Below are positions 18,213 to 27,323 of a DNA stretch of 62,322 nucleotides, one piece after another. Each line of letters begins with the position of its first letter. Positions within the stretch are counted from its first letter, which is position 1. The notes beneath the pieces are model-generated. The model was given only the letters and a program-made list of their open reading frames with translations, was not told where the DNA came from and made no database searches. Source of the stretch: an uncultured Paracoccaceae bacterium (GTDB taxonomy: Bacteria > Pseudomonadota > Alphaproteobacteria > Rhodobacterales > Rhodobacteraceae); assembly GCA_947503175.1 (NCBI GenBank), contig CANNCO010000006.1, positions 1-62,322 of the forward strand, read 5' to 3'. The position numbers were made by a program, and so were the translations under genes.

Positions 18213-19198
18213 GACGCCCGACGCGCCTCCAGACGTCGCTGCACAAATCCGACGACCGCTTTCATGCGCGACATGGGCACAACCGTCTCATCGTCGTCGG
18301 CTTCAATTGGCTTCGCGCTTAGCTCTTCCTGGGAAGGAATCGGGGCGAACTTCGGGTGTGCCGCGTTGTGCGAGGCGGAGGACTCATCTGGCATGTCGTA
18401 GTCGCGCGCACTTGCCCGTATGCCTTCATGACCAAAAATGGTTCTACGAACATAAAAGAACACCGCCGCCACACCCAGGATCAATGCCAATACATAGACC
18501 CACTCATGTGATTCCGTATTGATCGGTGCGCTCAGGTAAGCGATGCGTCCATTGGCATAGGGTGCGACGGCAAGGAGTTCCTCTGAAAGAACCAGACCCT
18601 GCGCAATAAAGGCCCCGTCCGCCATCGGGATCATTGCGTTATCGCGCAGCCTCGTCCCATTGATCGTCACGACCGAGCCGTTCTCTCCCTGACCGAAAAC
18701 CTCCGACGCCAGTTCCCGTGGATCCGGGGCCGGCTCGCCCGGGAAGAGCGGATGGATCAGTGCGCCGAACACCGCCGCGATGCCCTCCGGATCGGGTGAC
18801 AGGTCGCGGCGGGACACCTGTGCCGAAAGCGCGGCCTTGCTGCGATCGGTGTTGGCGTCGATGAGCGTCGAACCGATCTCGCTAACCTCAAGAAGCGGAA
18901 CGACCAGCGCGCGCCGTTCCGGGTCGGACCCTCTCACACGCAGGACCACTGCATTATTGAAATCAGCTTCGGCAAAAACCTGCACTTCGCGGGCCGGGCC
19001 GGTGTCTCGTGCGGCCTGAAAGCTTTGAACCGCGACGGCCGGAGGAGGCCCCTGTCGCAAGGCCAGAGTACGATCGACTTCGATCTGGACCTGAACATAG
19101 CCCGCAACAAGGCCCATCGCAGCCAGCAGGGCAGCGAGCAGGATCAGCTTCCGCGGATCCGTCAGCCGGGCAACAAGCTGATTAAGCTTGGATTTCAT
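18209..19198 (-). CDS. Unknown two-pass membrane protein
   Basis: I do not recognise the family. This 329-residue protein has a membrane helix at about 18-36, a periplasmic region of about 195 residues with mixed alpha/beta character (phrases such as VVLRVRGSDPERRALVVPLLEV and GSVVTINGTRLRDNAMIPM), a second helix at about 233-250 and a charged cytosolic tail of about 80 residues. Nin-Cout topology is inferred from the positive charges before helix 1 and after helix 2. It is convergent with mipZ with shared stop-codon bases. No lipobox or enzymatic motif. Confidence 0.7.
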   Translation of the reverse strand: MKSKLNQLVARLTDPRKLILLAALLAAMGLVAGYVQVQIEVDRTLALRQGPPPAVAVQSFQAARDTGPAREVQVFAEADFNNAVVLRVRGSDPERRALVVPLLEVSEIGSTLIDANTDRSKAALSAQVSRRDLSPDPEGIAAVFGALIHPLFPGEPAPDPRELASEVFGQGENGSVVTINGTRLRDNAMIPMADGAFIAQGLVLSEELLAVAPYANGRIAYLSAPINTESHEWVYVLALILGVAAVFFYVRRTIFGHEGIRASARDYDMPDESSASHNAAHPKFAPIPSQEELSAKPIEADDDETVVPMSRMKAVVGFVQRRLEARRAS

Positions 19199-19341
19199 TC
19201 AGTGGGACTCCGACTCATCAACGTTAACCAATATGCATCCGCAACAGGGCAGCATCATGGCAAACGCACGCCAATTTCCGCGCAATTCATGCCTAATTTC
19301 AGGTCAGTAGGAGTGACTGTCGCGATATGCCGCCCAAGCTC

Positions 19342-19827
19342 CTATCCAAGTTGAAGCGGGCCGGCATCTTTCACTGCTTCCATCGACACATAGCTTGAGG
19401 TCGATGCAACATGCGGCAACGCCGAAATAACTTCGCCCAGAACGTGCCGGTAGTCCTTCATATCCCGCGTCCGTACCTTCAGAAGGTAGTCGAACGCCCC
19501 GGCAATCATGTGGCATTCCTCGATCTCGGGCACTTGGCGGGCGCCGTCGTTGAAGGCCCGAAGCGCGAGTTCGGTGGTATCGGACAGCTTTATCTCTGCG
19601 AATGCGACATGCTCGCGGCCCAATCGCGCGGGGTCGATAACTGCCCGAAAACCCAGAATAAACCCGCGTTCGCGCAGCCGGTTCATCCTTATTTGGCAAG
19701 GTGTCTTGGTGAGCCCGACCCGTTTTGCAAGCTCTGTTACAGATAGACGCCCGTCACGGCTCAATTCGTCCATGATTCGGATGTCGATGCGGTCAATTTG
19801 GCTGTTGTTCAACTCTGAGCCACTCAC
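19342..19827 (-). CDS. putR: Lrp/AsnC-family regulator, probable proline-responsive activator of putA
   Basis: A 161-residue Lrp-type regulator: N-terminal HTH (LNNSQIDRIDIRIMDELSRDGRLSVTELAKRVGLTKTPCQIRMNRL, about 6-50) and a C-terminal RAM domain (about 70-155, with IEECHMIAGAFDYLLKVRTRDMKDY). It opens with GTG. It is divergent from putA across an AT-rich 116-bp region. In Rhodobacter and Agrobacterium the equivalent PutR activates putA in response to proline; the same role is inferred from position. Confidence 0.87.
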   Translation of the reverse strand: MSGSELNNSQIDRIDIRIMDELSRDGRLSVTELAKRVGLTKTPCQIRMNRLRERGFILGFRAVIDPARLGREHVAFAEIKLSDTTELALRAFNDGARQVPEIEECHMIAGAFDYLLKVRTRDMKDYRHVLGEVISALPHVASTSSYVSMEAVKDAGPLQLG

Positions 19828-19943
19828 ATTATCCCATCATATATATAATATCAGTCTTTTTCTCCATCAAAAAGCAAAATTTGGTCCGTATCAACCGGAC
19901 GAGTCAGATACATTGGGCAAAACGACTCAGGGGTGTCTGCGGC
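19828..19943. promoter_or_regulatory. Divergent putR-putA control region
   Basis: The first 40 bp are AT-rich and include a TATAAT-like hexamer at 19844-19849. A short dyad GTCCG-N7-CGGAC starts at 19884. Lrp-type binding sites are poorly conserved, so I only mark the region. Confidence 0.45.
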
Positions 19944-22900
19944 ATGGGCAAACTTCAGAAGTGGCGATATCGGATGAGCACCGACCATCTTGCGGATGAG
20001 ACGGAACTGCTGAACCGGACTATCGCGGTTTCGGGACCGTCGATCGTGATGCGGACAAGAACCGTTGACCGGGCGACCGAACTGGTGCGCAGCATCCGGG
20101 ATGACGACGATCCCGGACTGATGGAGGTGTTTCTCGCCGAATACGGGCTTTCAACGGAGGAAGGCATCGCGCTCATGTGCTTGGCCGAGGCGCTTTTGCG
20201 GGTTCCGGACGCGCCGACGATTGACGCACTGATCGAAGACAAGATTGCACCTTCCCATTGGGGCGCGCATCTGGGCAAGTCGTCTTCGCCCCTGGTGAAT
20301 GCGTCCACCTGGGCTTTAATGCTGACCGGCAAGGTGCTTCAGGACGGGCACGGATTGGCACAGGTGCTGCAGGATGCGGTGCGCAGGGTCGGTGAGCCAG
20401 TGATCAGAACGGCCGTCGGACGAGCAATGAAGGAACTCGGTGCGCAGTTCGTATTGGGCGAGACGATCGATGCCGCCGTGAAACGCGGGCAGAAAGAGGT
20501 CGCGCGCGGTTTCACCTATTCCTACGATATGCTCGGCGAAGCGGCGATGACGGCAGCCGATGCAGACTACTACATGGAGGCCTACCGAGGCGCGATTGCC
20601 CGGCTGGCCAAGGAGGCAAACGGCGATATCCGCGACAATCCCGGTATCTCGATCAAGCTTTCTGCACTTCATCCAAGATATGAGCAGACCCAACGAGACC
20701 GGGTCATGGAAGAATTGGTGCCGTGGGTTCTTGAACTGGCGCAATCGGCTAAGGACCACGGAATTGGCCTGAATATCGATGCGGAGGAGGCGGACCGGCT
20801 GGAGATCAGCCTCGATGTGATCGAAGCGGTCGCGCGACATGAGAGCCTTGCGGGGTGGGACGGTTTCGGGATTGTCGTGCAGGCGTATGGCAAACGCGCG
20901 CCGCATGTCATTGGCTGGTTTCATGACTTGGCAGAAGAACTTGGCCGCAAGTTCATGTTGCGGCTGGTCAAGGGCGCCTATTGGGATACCGAGATCAAGC
21001 TGGCGCAGATCGAGGGGCTTCAAGGTTTTCCTGTCTGGACCCGGAAGGCGGCAACAGATGTGGCCTATATCTGTTGCGCAAAACGGCTTTTGGACCTGAC
21101 CGACCGGATCTATCCGCAATTCGCGACACACAACGCCCATACCGTTGCTGCCATTCTGGAGATGGGCGCGGACAAGAGCCTGTATGAGTTCCAGCGCCTT
21201 CACGGGATGGGTGGACCGTTGCACGACAAGGTCAAATCGACGGAGGCCACGCGATGCCGCATCTATGCTCCGGTGGGGGCGCATAAGGACTTGCTGGCCT
21301 ATCTTGTCCGGCGTCTGCTTGAGAACGGAGCAAACAGTTCTTTCGTACATCAGATCGTCGATGAGGATGTACCGCCAGAGGTCGTGGCCGCCGATCCATT
21401 TGACGCCGTGTCGCGTGCCGGAGAAAACCATGCTGTCATTCCGCCCGCTGATCTTTATGCGCCGGAAAGGGCGAATTCGAGGGGTTGGAATCTTCAGGAC
21501 AGGTCTGATCTTGCCCTGATCGATGCGGCGCGGGCGCCGTTCAAGCTGAATGTGTGGACAGCGGGAAGCGGTCGTTCAGGTGATGTCATCGACGTGAGAA
21601 ATCCCGCGGATCCGAATGACACCGTGGGACATGTGACGCTTGCAAGCCCGGAAGATGTGAAACAGACCCTGTCCCGCGCGGCACCGTGGGACGCGCCTGC
21701 CGCAGACCGAGCTGCGGTCCTTGTCCGGGCATCTGACCTTTACGAAGCGCATTTTGGAGAACTCTCTGCGCTTTTGACGCGGGAGGCCGGCAAGACGCCC
21801 CTGGATGCAATCGCGGAACTGCGGGAGGCGGTTGACTTTCTTCGGTACTACGCATCGCGTGGGCGTGAGGTGGACGCCCCTGCGCGCGGGGTCTTTACCT
21901 GTATCTCCCCATGGAACTTTCCACTGGCGATATTCACGGGCCAGATCTCGGCCGCTCTTGCGGCTGGCAACGGTGTCATCGCCAAACCGGCCGAGGCAAC
22001 GATGCTGGTTGCATCGCTCGCTGTTGAACTTATGCACAAGGCAGGTGTGCCAACGGACGTTCTGCAACTTCTGCCCGGTGAGGGATCCGTTGTCGGACCG
22101 GCGCTGACCGGCGACAACAGAGTTGCCGGCGTCTGTTTCACCGGCTCGACGGCGACGGCACAGACCATCAACCGCAACATGGCTGAGGGAGTGCAGCCCG
22201 CAGCGCCACTGATCGCCGAAACGGGCGGGCTGAATGCGATGATCGTCGATTCCACGGCGCTTCCCGAACAAGCCGTGCGCGATATCGTGACCAGTGCGTT
22301 CCAGTCGGCCGGACAGCGGTGTTCGGCGTTGCGATTGCTGTATGTGCAGGAGGATGTGCGGGAAACGCTTCTCGAGATGTTGTTCGGTGCGATGGATGAG
22401 CTTCGCCTTGGCGATCCGTGGGATGTGGCGACCGATGTGGGGCCAGCGATTGACGGGCATGCGAAATCACAGATCGACGCATACGTCGAGGCTGCCGGTG
22501 CAGACGGGCGGTTGCTGAAACGACTTGATGCGCCGTCGCACGGTCACTTCGTAGCACCGGCAGTGATCGACGTGGGAGGCATCGAGGATCTGGAACGCGA
22601 GATTTTTGGGCCGGTGCTGCATGTCGCAAGCTTCGGCGCGGATGAGATTGATGCCGTTATCGCAGCGGTCAATGGATCTGGGTATGGGCTGACCTTCGGG
22701 ATCCACAGCCGGATCGACAACCGCGTGGATCAGCTGACCCGGGATCTTCACGTCGGCAACGTCTATGTGAACCGGAACCAGATTGGGGCGATCGTCGGAT
22801 CGCAACCGTTTGGCGGCGAAGGATTGTCCGGAACGGGGCCCAAGGCGGGCGGGCCTGCCTATGTGACGCGCTTTACCCAACCTGCCCGCGTTCGTGCGGA

Positions 22901-23393
22901 ACCTTCGGAGGGCGGCTTTGTCGATGTCGCTACGGTGCAGGCGCTGATCGACAAGGCCGGACGCCCGGACAATGCGCCGCTCTCAAGCATTTCCTTGCCC
23001 GGACCCACGGGTGAGTCGAACCGGTTGTCAATCCATGGGCGCGGATTGATCCTTTGCCTTGGCCCAACAGCCGATTTCGCGATCCGTCAGGCACGTCAAG
23101 TGCGCGGAGCCGGTTGCCGCGCGGTAATGGTTGCGCCTGGGGCCGAGGGCACATGGGCGGTGGACGGCATTTTGCCGGCCGAGGCGTTGACCGAGCTTCG
23201 CAGTATCGACGCGGTGGCGCTGTGGTCCGACGATCTGTCGGCTGTCCGACGCGCCCTCGCCGCGCGAGAGGGCCAGATCGTTCCACTTCTCGCCGAAGAC
23301 GATCTGGACGAACGATGCGTTCTGGAGCGGCATATCTGCGTCGATACAACCGCCGCCGGTGGAAACGCGCGATTGCTGGCCCAGTCGGGATAG
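19944..23393 (+). CDS. putA: Bifunctional proline dehydrogenase / L-glutamate-gamma-semialdehyde dehydrogenase
   Basis: A protein of about 1149 residues that oxidises proline to P5C (FAD domain) and then to glutamate (NAD domain). The PRODH barrel (about 80-480) includes RGFTYSYDMLGEAAMT, DNPGISIKLSALHPRYE and QAYGKRA. The ALDH domain includes GVFTCISPWNFPLAIFTGQI, IAETGGLNAMIVD with the general-base Glu and SAGQRCSALRLLYVQ with the catalytic Cys. No ribbon-helix-helix DNA-binding domain is evident, so it is an enzyme only. I favour the ATG at 19944; an ATG at 19974 and an upstream TTG are alternatives. Adjacent to its regulator and next to demethylation genes that could deliver proline. Confidence 0.93.
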   Translation: MGKLQKWRYRMSTDHLADETELLNRTIAVSGPSIVMRTRTVDRATELVRSIRDDDDPGLMEVFLAEYGLSTEEGIALMCLAEALLRVPDAPTIDALIEDKIAPSHWGAHLGKSSSPLVNASTWALMLTGKVLQDGHGLAQVLQDAVRRVGEPVIRTAVGRAMKELGAQFVLGETIDAAVKRGQKEVARGFTYSYDMLGEAAMTAADADYYMEAYRGAIARLAKEANGDIRDNPGISIKLSALHPRYEQTQRDRVMEELVPWVLELAQSAKDHGIGLNIDAEEADRLEISLDVIEAVARHESLAGWDGFGIVVQAYGKRAPHVIGWFHDLAEELGRKFMLRLVKGAYWDTEIKLAQIEGLQGFPVWTRKAATDVAYICCAKRLLDLTDRIYPQFATHNAHTVAAILEMGADKSLYEFQRLHGMGGPLHDKVKSTEATRCRIYAPVGAHKDLLAYLVRRLLENGANSSFVHQIVDEDVPPEVVAADPFDAVSRAGENHAVIPPADLYAPERANSRGWNLQDRSDLALIDAARAPFKLNVWTAGSGRSGDVIDVRNPADPNDTVGHVTLASPEDVKQTLSRAAPWDAPAADRAAVLVRASDLYEAHFGELSALLTREAGKTPLDAIAELREAVDFLRYYASRGREVDAPARGVFTCISPWNFPLAIFTGQISAALAAGNGVIAKPAEATMLVASLAVELMHKAGVPTDVLQLLPGEGSVVGPALTGDNRVAGVCFTGSTATAQTINRNMAEGVQPAAPLIAETGGLNAMIVDSTALPEQAVRDIVTSAFQSAGQRCSALRLLYVQEDVRETLLEMLFGAMDELRLGDPWDVATDVGPAIDGHAKSQIDAYVEAAGADGRLLKRLDAPSHGHFVAPAVIDVGGIEDLEREIFGPVLHVASFGADEIDAVIAAVNGSGYGLTFGIHSRIDNRVDQLTRDLHVGNVYVNRNQIGAIVGSQPFGGEGLSGTGPKAGGPAYVTRFTQPARVRAEPSEGGFVDVATVQALIDKAGRPDNAPLSSISLPGPTGESNRLSIHGRGLILCLGPTADFAIRQARQVRGAGCRAVMVAPGAEGTWAVDGILPAEALTELRSIDAVALWSDDLSAVRRALAAREGQIVPLLAEDDLDERCVLERHICVDTTAAGGNARLLAQSG

Positions 23394-23396
23394 GCG

Positions 23397-23783
23397 CTAG
23401 CCATCGCCCTCGAAAACGCGCCGTGCCACGCGAAAACATTCAAGCGCCTGAGGCACACCGCAATAGATGCCGACAACATGGATGATCGCGCGTATCTCCT
23501 CCCTGCTGACGCCGTTGTTCACCGCACCCCGGCAATGGATCTCCCATTCATGCATCTTGCCCAGCGCGCCGATCATGGCGAGGTTCATCATCGACCGCGT
23601 CTTGGGATCGATCACCTCATCGCCCCAACCAAAGCCCCAGCACCATGCGGTCATGGCCTCCTGAAACGGGCGGGTGAAATCATCGGTGACAGCGAGGTTC
23701 TTTTCGACATATTCGGCGCCGAGCGTCGCCTTGCGCTGTTCCAGCCCTTTCAGAAACAGATCTTCGTCAAAGGTATCGGTCAT
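23397..23783 (-). CDS. Carboxymuconolactone decarboxylase-family protein
   Basis: A 128-residue AhpD/CMD-type protein. The core helix pair has RSMMNLAMIGALGKMHEWEIHCRGAVNNGVSREEIRAIIHVVGIYCGVPQA, close to gamma-carboxymuconolactone decarboxylases; only single Cys residues are present, so it lacks the CxxC of AhpD peroxidases. It starts at the ATG 23781-23783, overlapping the aldehyde dehydrogenase stop by 4 bp; a longer reading runs back into that gene and is rejected. Last gene of the RpiR-Rieske-ALDH-CMD unit, where it may decarboxylate or hydrate a ring-cleavage intermediate (inference). Confidence 0.83.
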   Translation of the reverse strand: MTDTFDEDLFLKGLEQRKATLGAEYVEKNLAVTDDFTRPFQEAMTAWCWGFGWGDEVIDPKTRSMMNLAMIGALGKMHEWEIHCRGAVNNGVSREEIRAIIHVVGIYCGVPQALECFRVARRVFEGDG

Positions 23784-25237
23784 GACTGCGGTCCCATCCT
23801 GATAGCGATGTTTTTGGTCTGAACGTAGTTCCAGAGCGCCTCTCGGCCCTTTTCGCGACCATAGCCTGACTTCCCATAGCCGCCGAATGGCGTCTCGACG
23901 CCGCCCGCGTACCATTCGTTGACAAAGACCTGCCCCGCCCGGAGCCGGCTGGCGGCACGGGTGGCCCTGTCCATGTCACGGGTGAACACTCCGCCCACAA
24001 GACCATAGTCGGTACTGTTCGCGATCTCGATTGCTTCGTCTTCCTTGTCGAATGACAGGATCGACAGGACCGGGCCAAAAACCTCTTCCTTTGCGATTGT
24101 CATGTCTGGGGTCACATCGGCCAGAACGGTTGGTTCGAGAAATGCGCCGGGGCGGTTCAGCTTTCGGCCGCCGGTCACAAGTCTTGCCCCGTCGCGAACC
24201 GCTTGCGCGACGATCGCCTCGGCCCTGTCGCGTTGAGCGTCAGAGACCATCGCGCCCATATTCGCACCATACTCAGCCCGTTCTGCGCCCGGTCCGACGG
24301 AGAGCGATTTCGCGATAGCCTCGGCCCGGCCCACCAGATCGTCGTGAACATCCTTTTGCACGACCACTCGCGACATGGCCGAACAGACCTGACCTGCGTT
24401 GAACCAGATACCCCAGCGCAGGTCCTCTTCAAACGCATTGAGATCGGCATCCTCGTGGACAATTGCCGCTGATTTACCACCGAGTTCAAGGACGCATGGA
24501 ACAACGTTCTTCGCCGCGGCGCGCGCAATGGCAACACCCGTCGGCACCGATCCGGTAAAGACGATCTGGTTGACGTCGGGATGAGCGGAGAGCGCCGCAC
24601 CGGCCTCGACACCCAGACCACAAAGAATGTTGACCGCCCCGCCCGGCAGGCCGGCGGCTTCTGCCGCATGCGCGAACCAAGCGTTGGAAAGTGGCGTCAG
24701 TTCGGGAGTTTTGATGACGCAGGCATTTCCTGTTGCGAGTGCCGCCGATAAGGATCGTGCCGTCATTTCCAGGGGATAGTTCCATGGGATAATCTGGGCC
24801 GACACACCGAACGGTTCATAGACCGTGAAATCCAGATACCCCGAACCAAGCGGGATAGAGCGGCCCTCGACCGTTTCCGCCTGATTTCCGTAATACTCAA
24901 AGTAACGGGCCGCACCTTCGACTTCGAGGCGCGCCTCCCACAGCGGTTTGCCTTGCTCTGCGGTCAAAACGGGTGCGATTTCATCGATATGGGCAAGGAG
25001 GTAACGACCCATCGCCTGCACCATCCGCGCCCGTTCCACGGGTCGCATATCGGACAATGCACCAGAGGCATGAACCCGCGCAGCCGCCGTGACGGCGCGG
25101 TCCACATCGGCGGTACCGGCCAACGCATGTTGAGCCAGAACCGTGCCAGTGGCGGGGTCGGTGACATCGATCCGCCCGGAACCGCCGTCTGTCCAACTGC
25201 CGTCGATGTAGTTCTGCCAGTAAGGCTTCATGGTCAT
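23780..25237 (-). CDS. NAD(P)-dependent aldehyde dehydrogenase
   Basis: A 485-residue ALDH-superfamily enzyme. The cofactor-site PWNYPL (about 151-156), general base Glu251 in ELGGKSAAIVHEDAD, and nucleophile Cys285 in FNAGQVCSAMSR are intact, as is the C-terminal VFGPVLSI...FGGYGKSGYGREKG pattern. It is 40 bp downstream of the Rieske gene and overlaps the CMD gene. In this context it most likely oxidises a semialdehyde released during betaine or amine breakdown; similarity is to betaine/semialdehyde dehydrogenases in general and does not identify the substrate. Confidence 0.88.
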   Translation of the reverse strand: MTMKPYWQNYIDGSWTDGGSGRIDVTDPATGTVLAQHALAGTADVDRAVTAAARVHASGALSDMRPVERARMVQAMGRYLLAHIDEIAPVLTAEQGKPLWEARLEVEGAARYFEYYGNQAETVEGRSIPLGSGYLDFTVYEPFGVSAQIIPWNYPLEMTARSLSAALATGNACVIKTPELTPLSNAWFAHAAEAAGLPGGAVNILCGLGVEAGAALSAHPDVNQIVFTGSVPTGVAIARAAAKNVVPCVLELGGKSAAIVHEDADLNAFEEDLRWGIWFNAGQVCSAMSRVVVQKDVHDDLVGRAEAIAKSLSVGPGAERAEYGANMGAMVSDAQRDRAEAIVAQAVRDGARLVTGGRKLNRPGAFLEPTVLADVTPDMTIAKEEVFGPVLSILSFDKEDEAIEIANSTDYGLVGGVFTRDMDRATRAASRLRAGQVFVNEWYAGGVETPFGGYGKSGYGREKGREALWNYVQTKNIAIRMGPQS

Positions 25238-25276
25238 GACGGTTTCTCTCCTGTCAAACTCCGGGGTTTCCGGTCC

Positions 25277-26359
25277 TTAACGGTCCACCGCCTCGCGCAT
25301 CCATTGCTGAAGTGTCTGGATCGAGTGCTCGGAATTCACGCCGCATTCCGGGTCGAGAACAAGGGGACCGGGACGATACCCCCGGCTGCTCAGGCCGGAC
25401 TGTACGGATTCGACCAGATGGATGTCTTCCTCGACCGTCGTCTCGCGATCCTGACGGGCCAGCTTGCGGATCACCTGTGGATCATGGCCGTCACCAGTAT
25501 ACCAGCCCCTTCGCACGATCACATGGCCCGCATCGACAGGTTCCCAGTGATAGGTGTTCAGCAGGTTTCCCGGATAGACCTGAAACGAGAAGAGCGGCCA
25601 CAGGAACCACGACCGGTATTCGGTCGCGTGAGGCATGTTTGTATCAATCGGGTAGGTCATCTGATCCAAACCCGAGCTTTCGGTCGTGTGCCGCAGCACA
25701 TGGCCCGGTCGCGGCTGGATGTCGTAAGTCTCTGGCTTGATCACGCCCGTTGAAAACGTCGGATGGTTCAGGGCGCAGTGATAGCATTCAGAATAGTTCT
25801 CGATGGACAATTTCCAGTTGCACTGTTCCGGTATCTCGATCTCTTCCAGCGATTCAAGGTCATCGATGCGCGGTACATAGTCGGCCAACTCCTCACGAAC
25901 CCCGGGATACCAGTCATCCAGGGGCGCAGCGTCATCATCCAGATTAACGAACAGGAAGCCGTGGAAAAGCTCGGTGCGCACTTCGGTCAGGCAAATCTTG
26001 GACTTGTCCAGTCCCGGAACCGCGCTCAGATTTGGGCCTGCGCGCAAACCGCCGGTCAGCTCATAGGTCCAGGCATGGTAGGGGCACACAATCACCCGGG
26101 TCGTGCCCTGCCCCGCAACCAGCCGGTGCGCCCGATGCTGACAGACATTGTAGAATGCCCGCAAAACTCCGTCGCGGCCGCGGATTGCGAACAGGCTCTC
26201 TCCGGCAACGGAGAAGGTGAAGTAGTCGCCGGGGTTTCGCGCCTGCGCTTCGTGGCCAGCATAGGTCCATGCACGGGCAAACAGGCCCTCCTGCTCCGCC
26301 GCCCAGACCGCCGGGTCAGTGTAGTACCGGGCCTCGAGGCTGCGAACCGTCTGTGTCAT
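25277..26359 (-). CDS. Rieske non-haem iron oxygenase, quaternary-amine type
   Basis: A 360-residue terminal oxygenase. The Rieske [2Fe-2S] ligands are Cys73-X-His75 and Cys92-X2-His95 (CQHRAHRL... CPYHAW). The catalytic iron ligands are His194 and His199 in ENYSECYHCALNHPTF, with an acidic ligand later. Glu191 stands where naphthalene-dioxygenase-type enzymes have the bridging Asp; a Glu there is characteristic of carnitine monooxygenase CntA and related oxygenases acting on trimethylated amines. No reductase gene is near, so the electron donor must be elsewhere. The start overlaps the regulator stop (ATGA). Confidence 0.87.
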   Translation of the reverse strand: MTQTVRSLEARYYTDPAVWAAEQEGLFARAWTYAGHEAQARNPGDYFTFSVAGESLFAIRGRDGVLRAFYNVCQHRAHRLVAGQGTTRVIVCPYHAWTYELTGGLRAGPNLSAVPGLDKSKICLTEVRTELFHGFLFVNLDDDAAPLDDWYPGVREELADYVPRIDDLESLEEIEIPEQCNWKLSIENYSECYHCALNHPTFSTGVIKPETYDIQPRPGHVLRHTTESSGLDQMTYPIDTNMPHATEYRSWFLWPLFSFQVYPGNLLNTYHWEPVDAGHVIVRRGWYTGDGHDPQVIRKLARQDRETTVEEDIHLVESVQSGLSSRGYRPGPLVLDPECGVNSEHSIQTLQQWMREAVDR

Positions 26360-27252
26360 GTTGCCTCTCCACCGAGATAGATGCCCAGCGCGTGCCGTCG
26401 TTCGTGGAATTTTTCTATATTATCAATAATCTCTGGCGCAGCATCCGCGATTACGAAAGCCATCAGTGTCTCCAGCAGTGCGATTATGGACACCGAGGAC
26501 GGAAAGAACTGCGGCGTGTCGGAAGTGACGACGAATCCATGATCGGCACCAATGATGATCGGGGATGCCGGGCTGTCTGACAGACTGATGACCGTTACGC
26601 CCTGATCCTTTGCCAGCCCGACCGCCTCGACGACTTCGGCCCGGTACGGCTTGCATGTGATCGCGATGAGGACGTCACCGGAACCGGCGCGACTGAGATC
26701 GTCCAACGCGACACCGCCTGCGCGCGGGATAGCCCGGATGTTCGGGACAGCCTGATCGGCCAGATATGCGAAATTAAGCGCATTCGAGTTGTTCACGCCC
26801 ACACCAAGGACGTAGGTCTGACGCGCGGCGACGATTGCGTCTGCGGCAGCCTTCATCCGGCTGGCATCGATCCGGGCAAATGTTGCTTCGATATTGTCGA
26901 TGGCGCTTGCCGCCATGTCGGCGAACAATCCGCCAAGCTGACCGGATTGCGAAAGCGACTGAAGCCAGCGCGCACGATCCGTGAAGCTTGGCGTGCCACG
27001 GCGGATCTCCTCGCGGAACGGCGCGCGGAACTCGTCATACCCCTCGAAGCCGACAGACCGCGCCATGCGCATGAAGGTATTGGGCTTCACATCGGCGGCT
27101 TCCGCAATCTCGCGGATCGACGACACCCCCACATCGCCCGGGTTTTCGAGCACATAGGTCGCCGCCTTGCGGGTTTCCGGCGTGAATTCGTCCAGGCCTT
27201 TTGCAAGCGCCTCAAGCAGTTTTGCCGGGTTTGAGACATTTGTACCATTCAT
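26356..27252 (-). CDS. RpiR/MurR-family transcriptional regulator
   Basis: A 298-residue regulator: N-terminal HTH-6 domain (about 10-85, with FTPETRKAATYVLENPGDVGVSSIREIAEAADVKPNTFMRMARSVGFEGYDEFR) and a C-terminal SIS domain (about 130-270, with VLGVGVNNSNALNFAYLADQ and VLIAITCKPYRAEVVEAVGLAKDQGVTVISLSDS). I use the ATG at 27250-27252; the longer reading crosses the divergent gene. It is the first gene of the Rieske unit and divergent from a DMGDH-type enzyme, so it probably controls both. SIS-domain effectors are often phosphosugars, but here an amine-pathway intermediate is possible. Confidence 0.87.
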   Translation of the reverse strand: MNGTNVSNPAKLLEALAKGLDEFTPETRKAATYVLENPGDVGVSSIREIAEAADVKPNTFMRMARSVGFEGYDEFRAPFREEIRRGTPSFTDRARWLQSLSQSGQLGGLFADMAASAIDNIEATFARIDASRMKAAADAIVAARQTYVLGVGVNNSNALNFAYLADQAVPNIRAIPRAGGVALDDLSRAGSGDVLIAITCKPYRAEVVEAVGLAKDQGVTVISLSDSPASPIIIGADHGFVVTSDTPQFFPSSVSIIALLETLMAFVIADAAPEIIDNIEKFHERRHALGIYLGGEAT

Positions 27253-27323
27253 GATTGACGAGTGTACGAATGTGCGATTAGCCTGTCCACCGAAATTGCG
27301 ACAACCCCGGGAGTTTATGCGCC
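27253..27323. promoter_or_regulatory. Divergent promoter region of the RpiR/Rieske and DMGDH/MR operons
   Basis: This 71-bp gap must hold both promoters. A TTGACG (27255-27260) is the best -35 candidate for the plus-strand operon, with a weak -10 17 bp later. CATTC (27246-27250) and GAATG (27268-27272) are inverted around it and could be an RpiR site. Confidence 0.4.

Noticed and set aside
20316-21431. A 371-codon minus-strand ORF inside putA
   Set aside because: Lies fully opposite conserved PRODH motifs of putA; composition is that of a third-position GC shadow frame.
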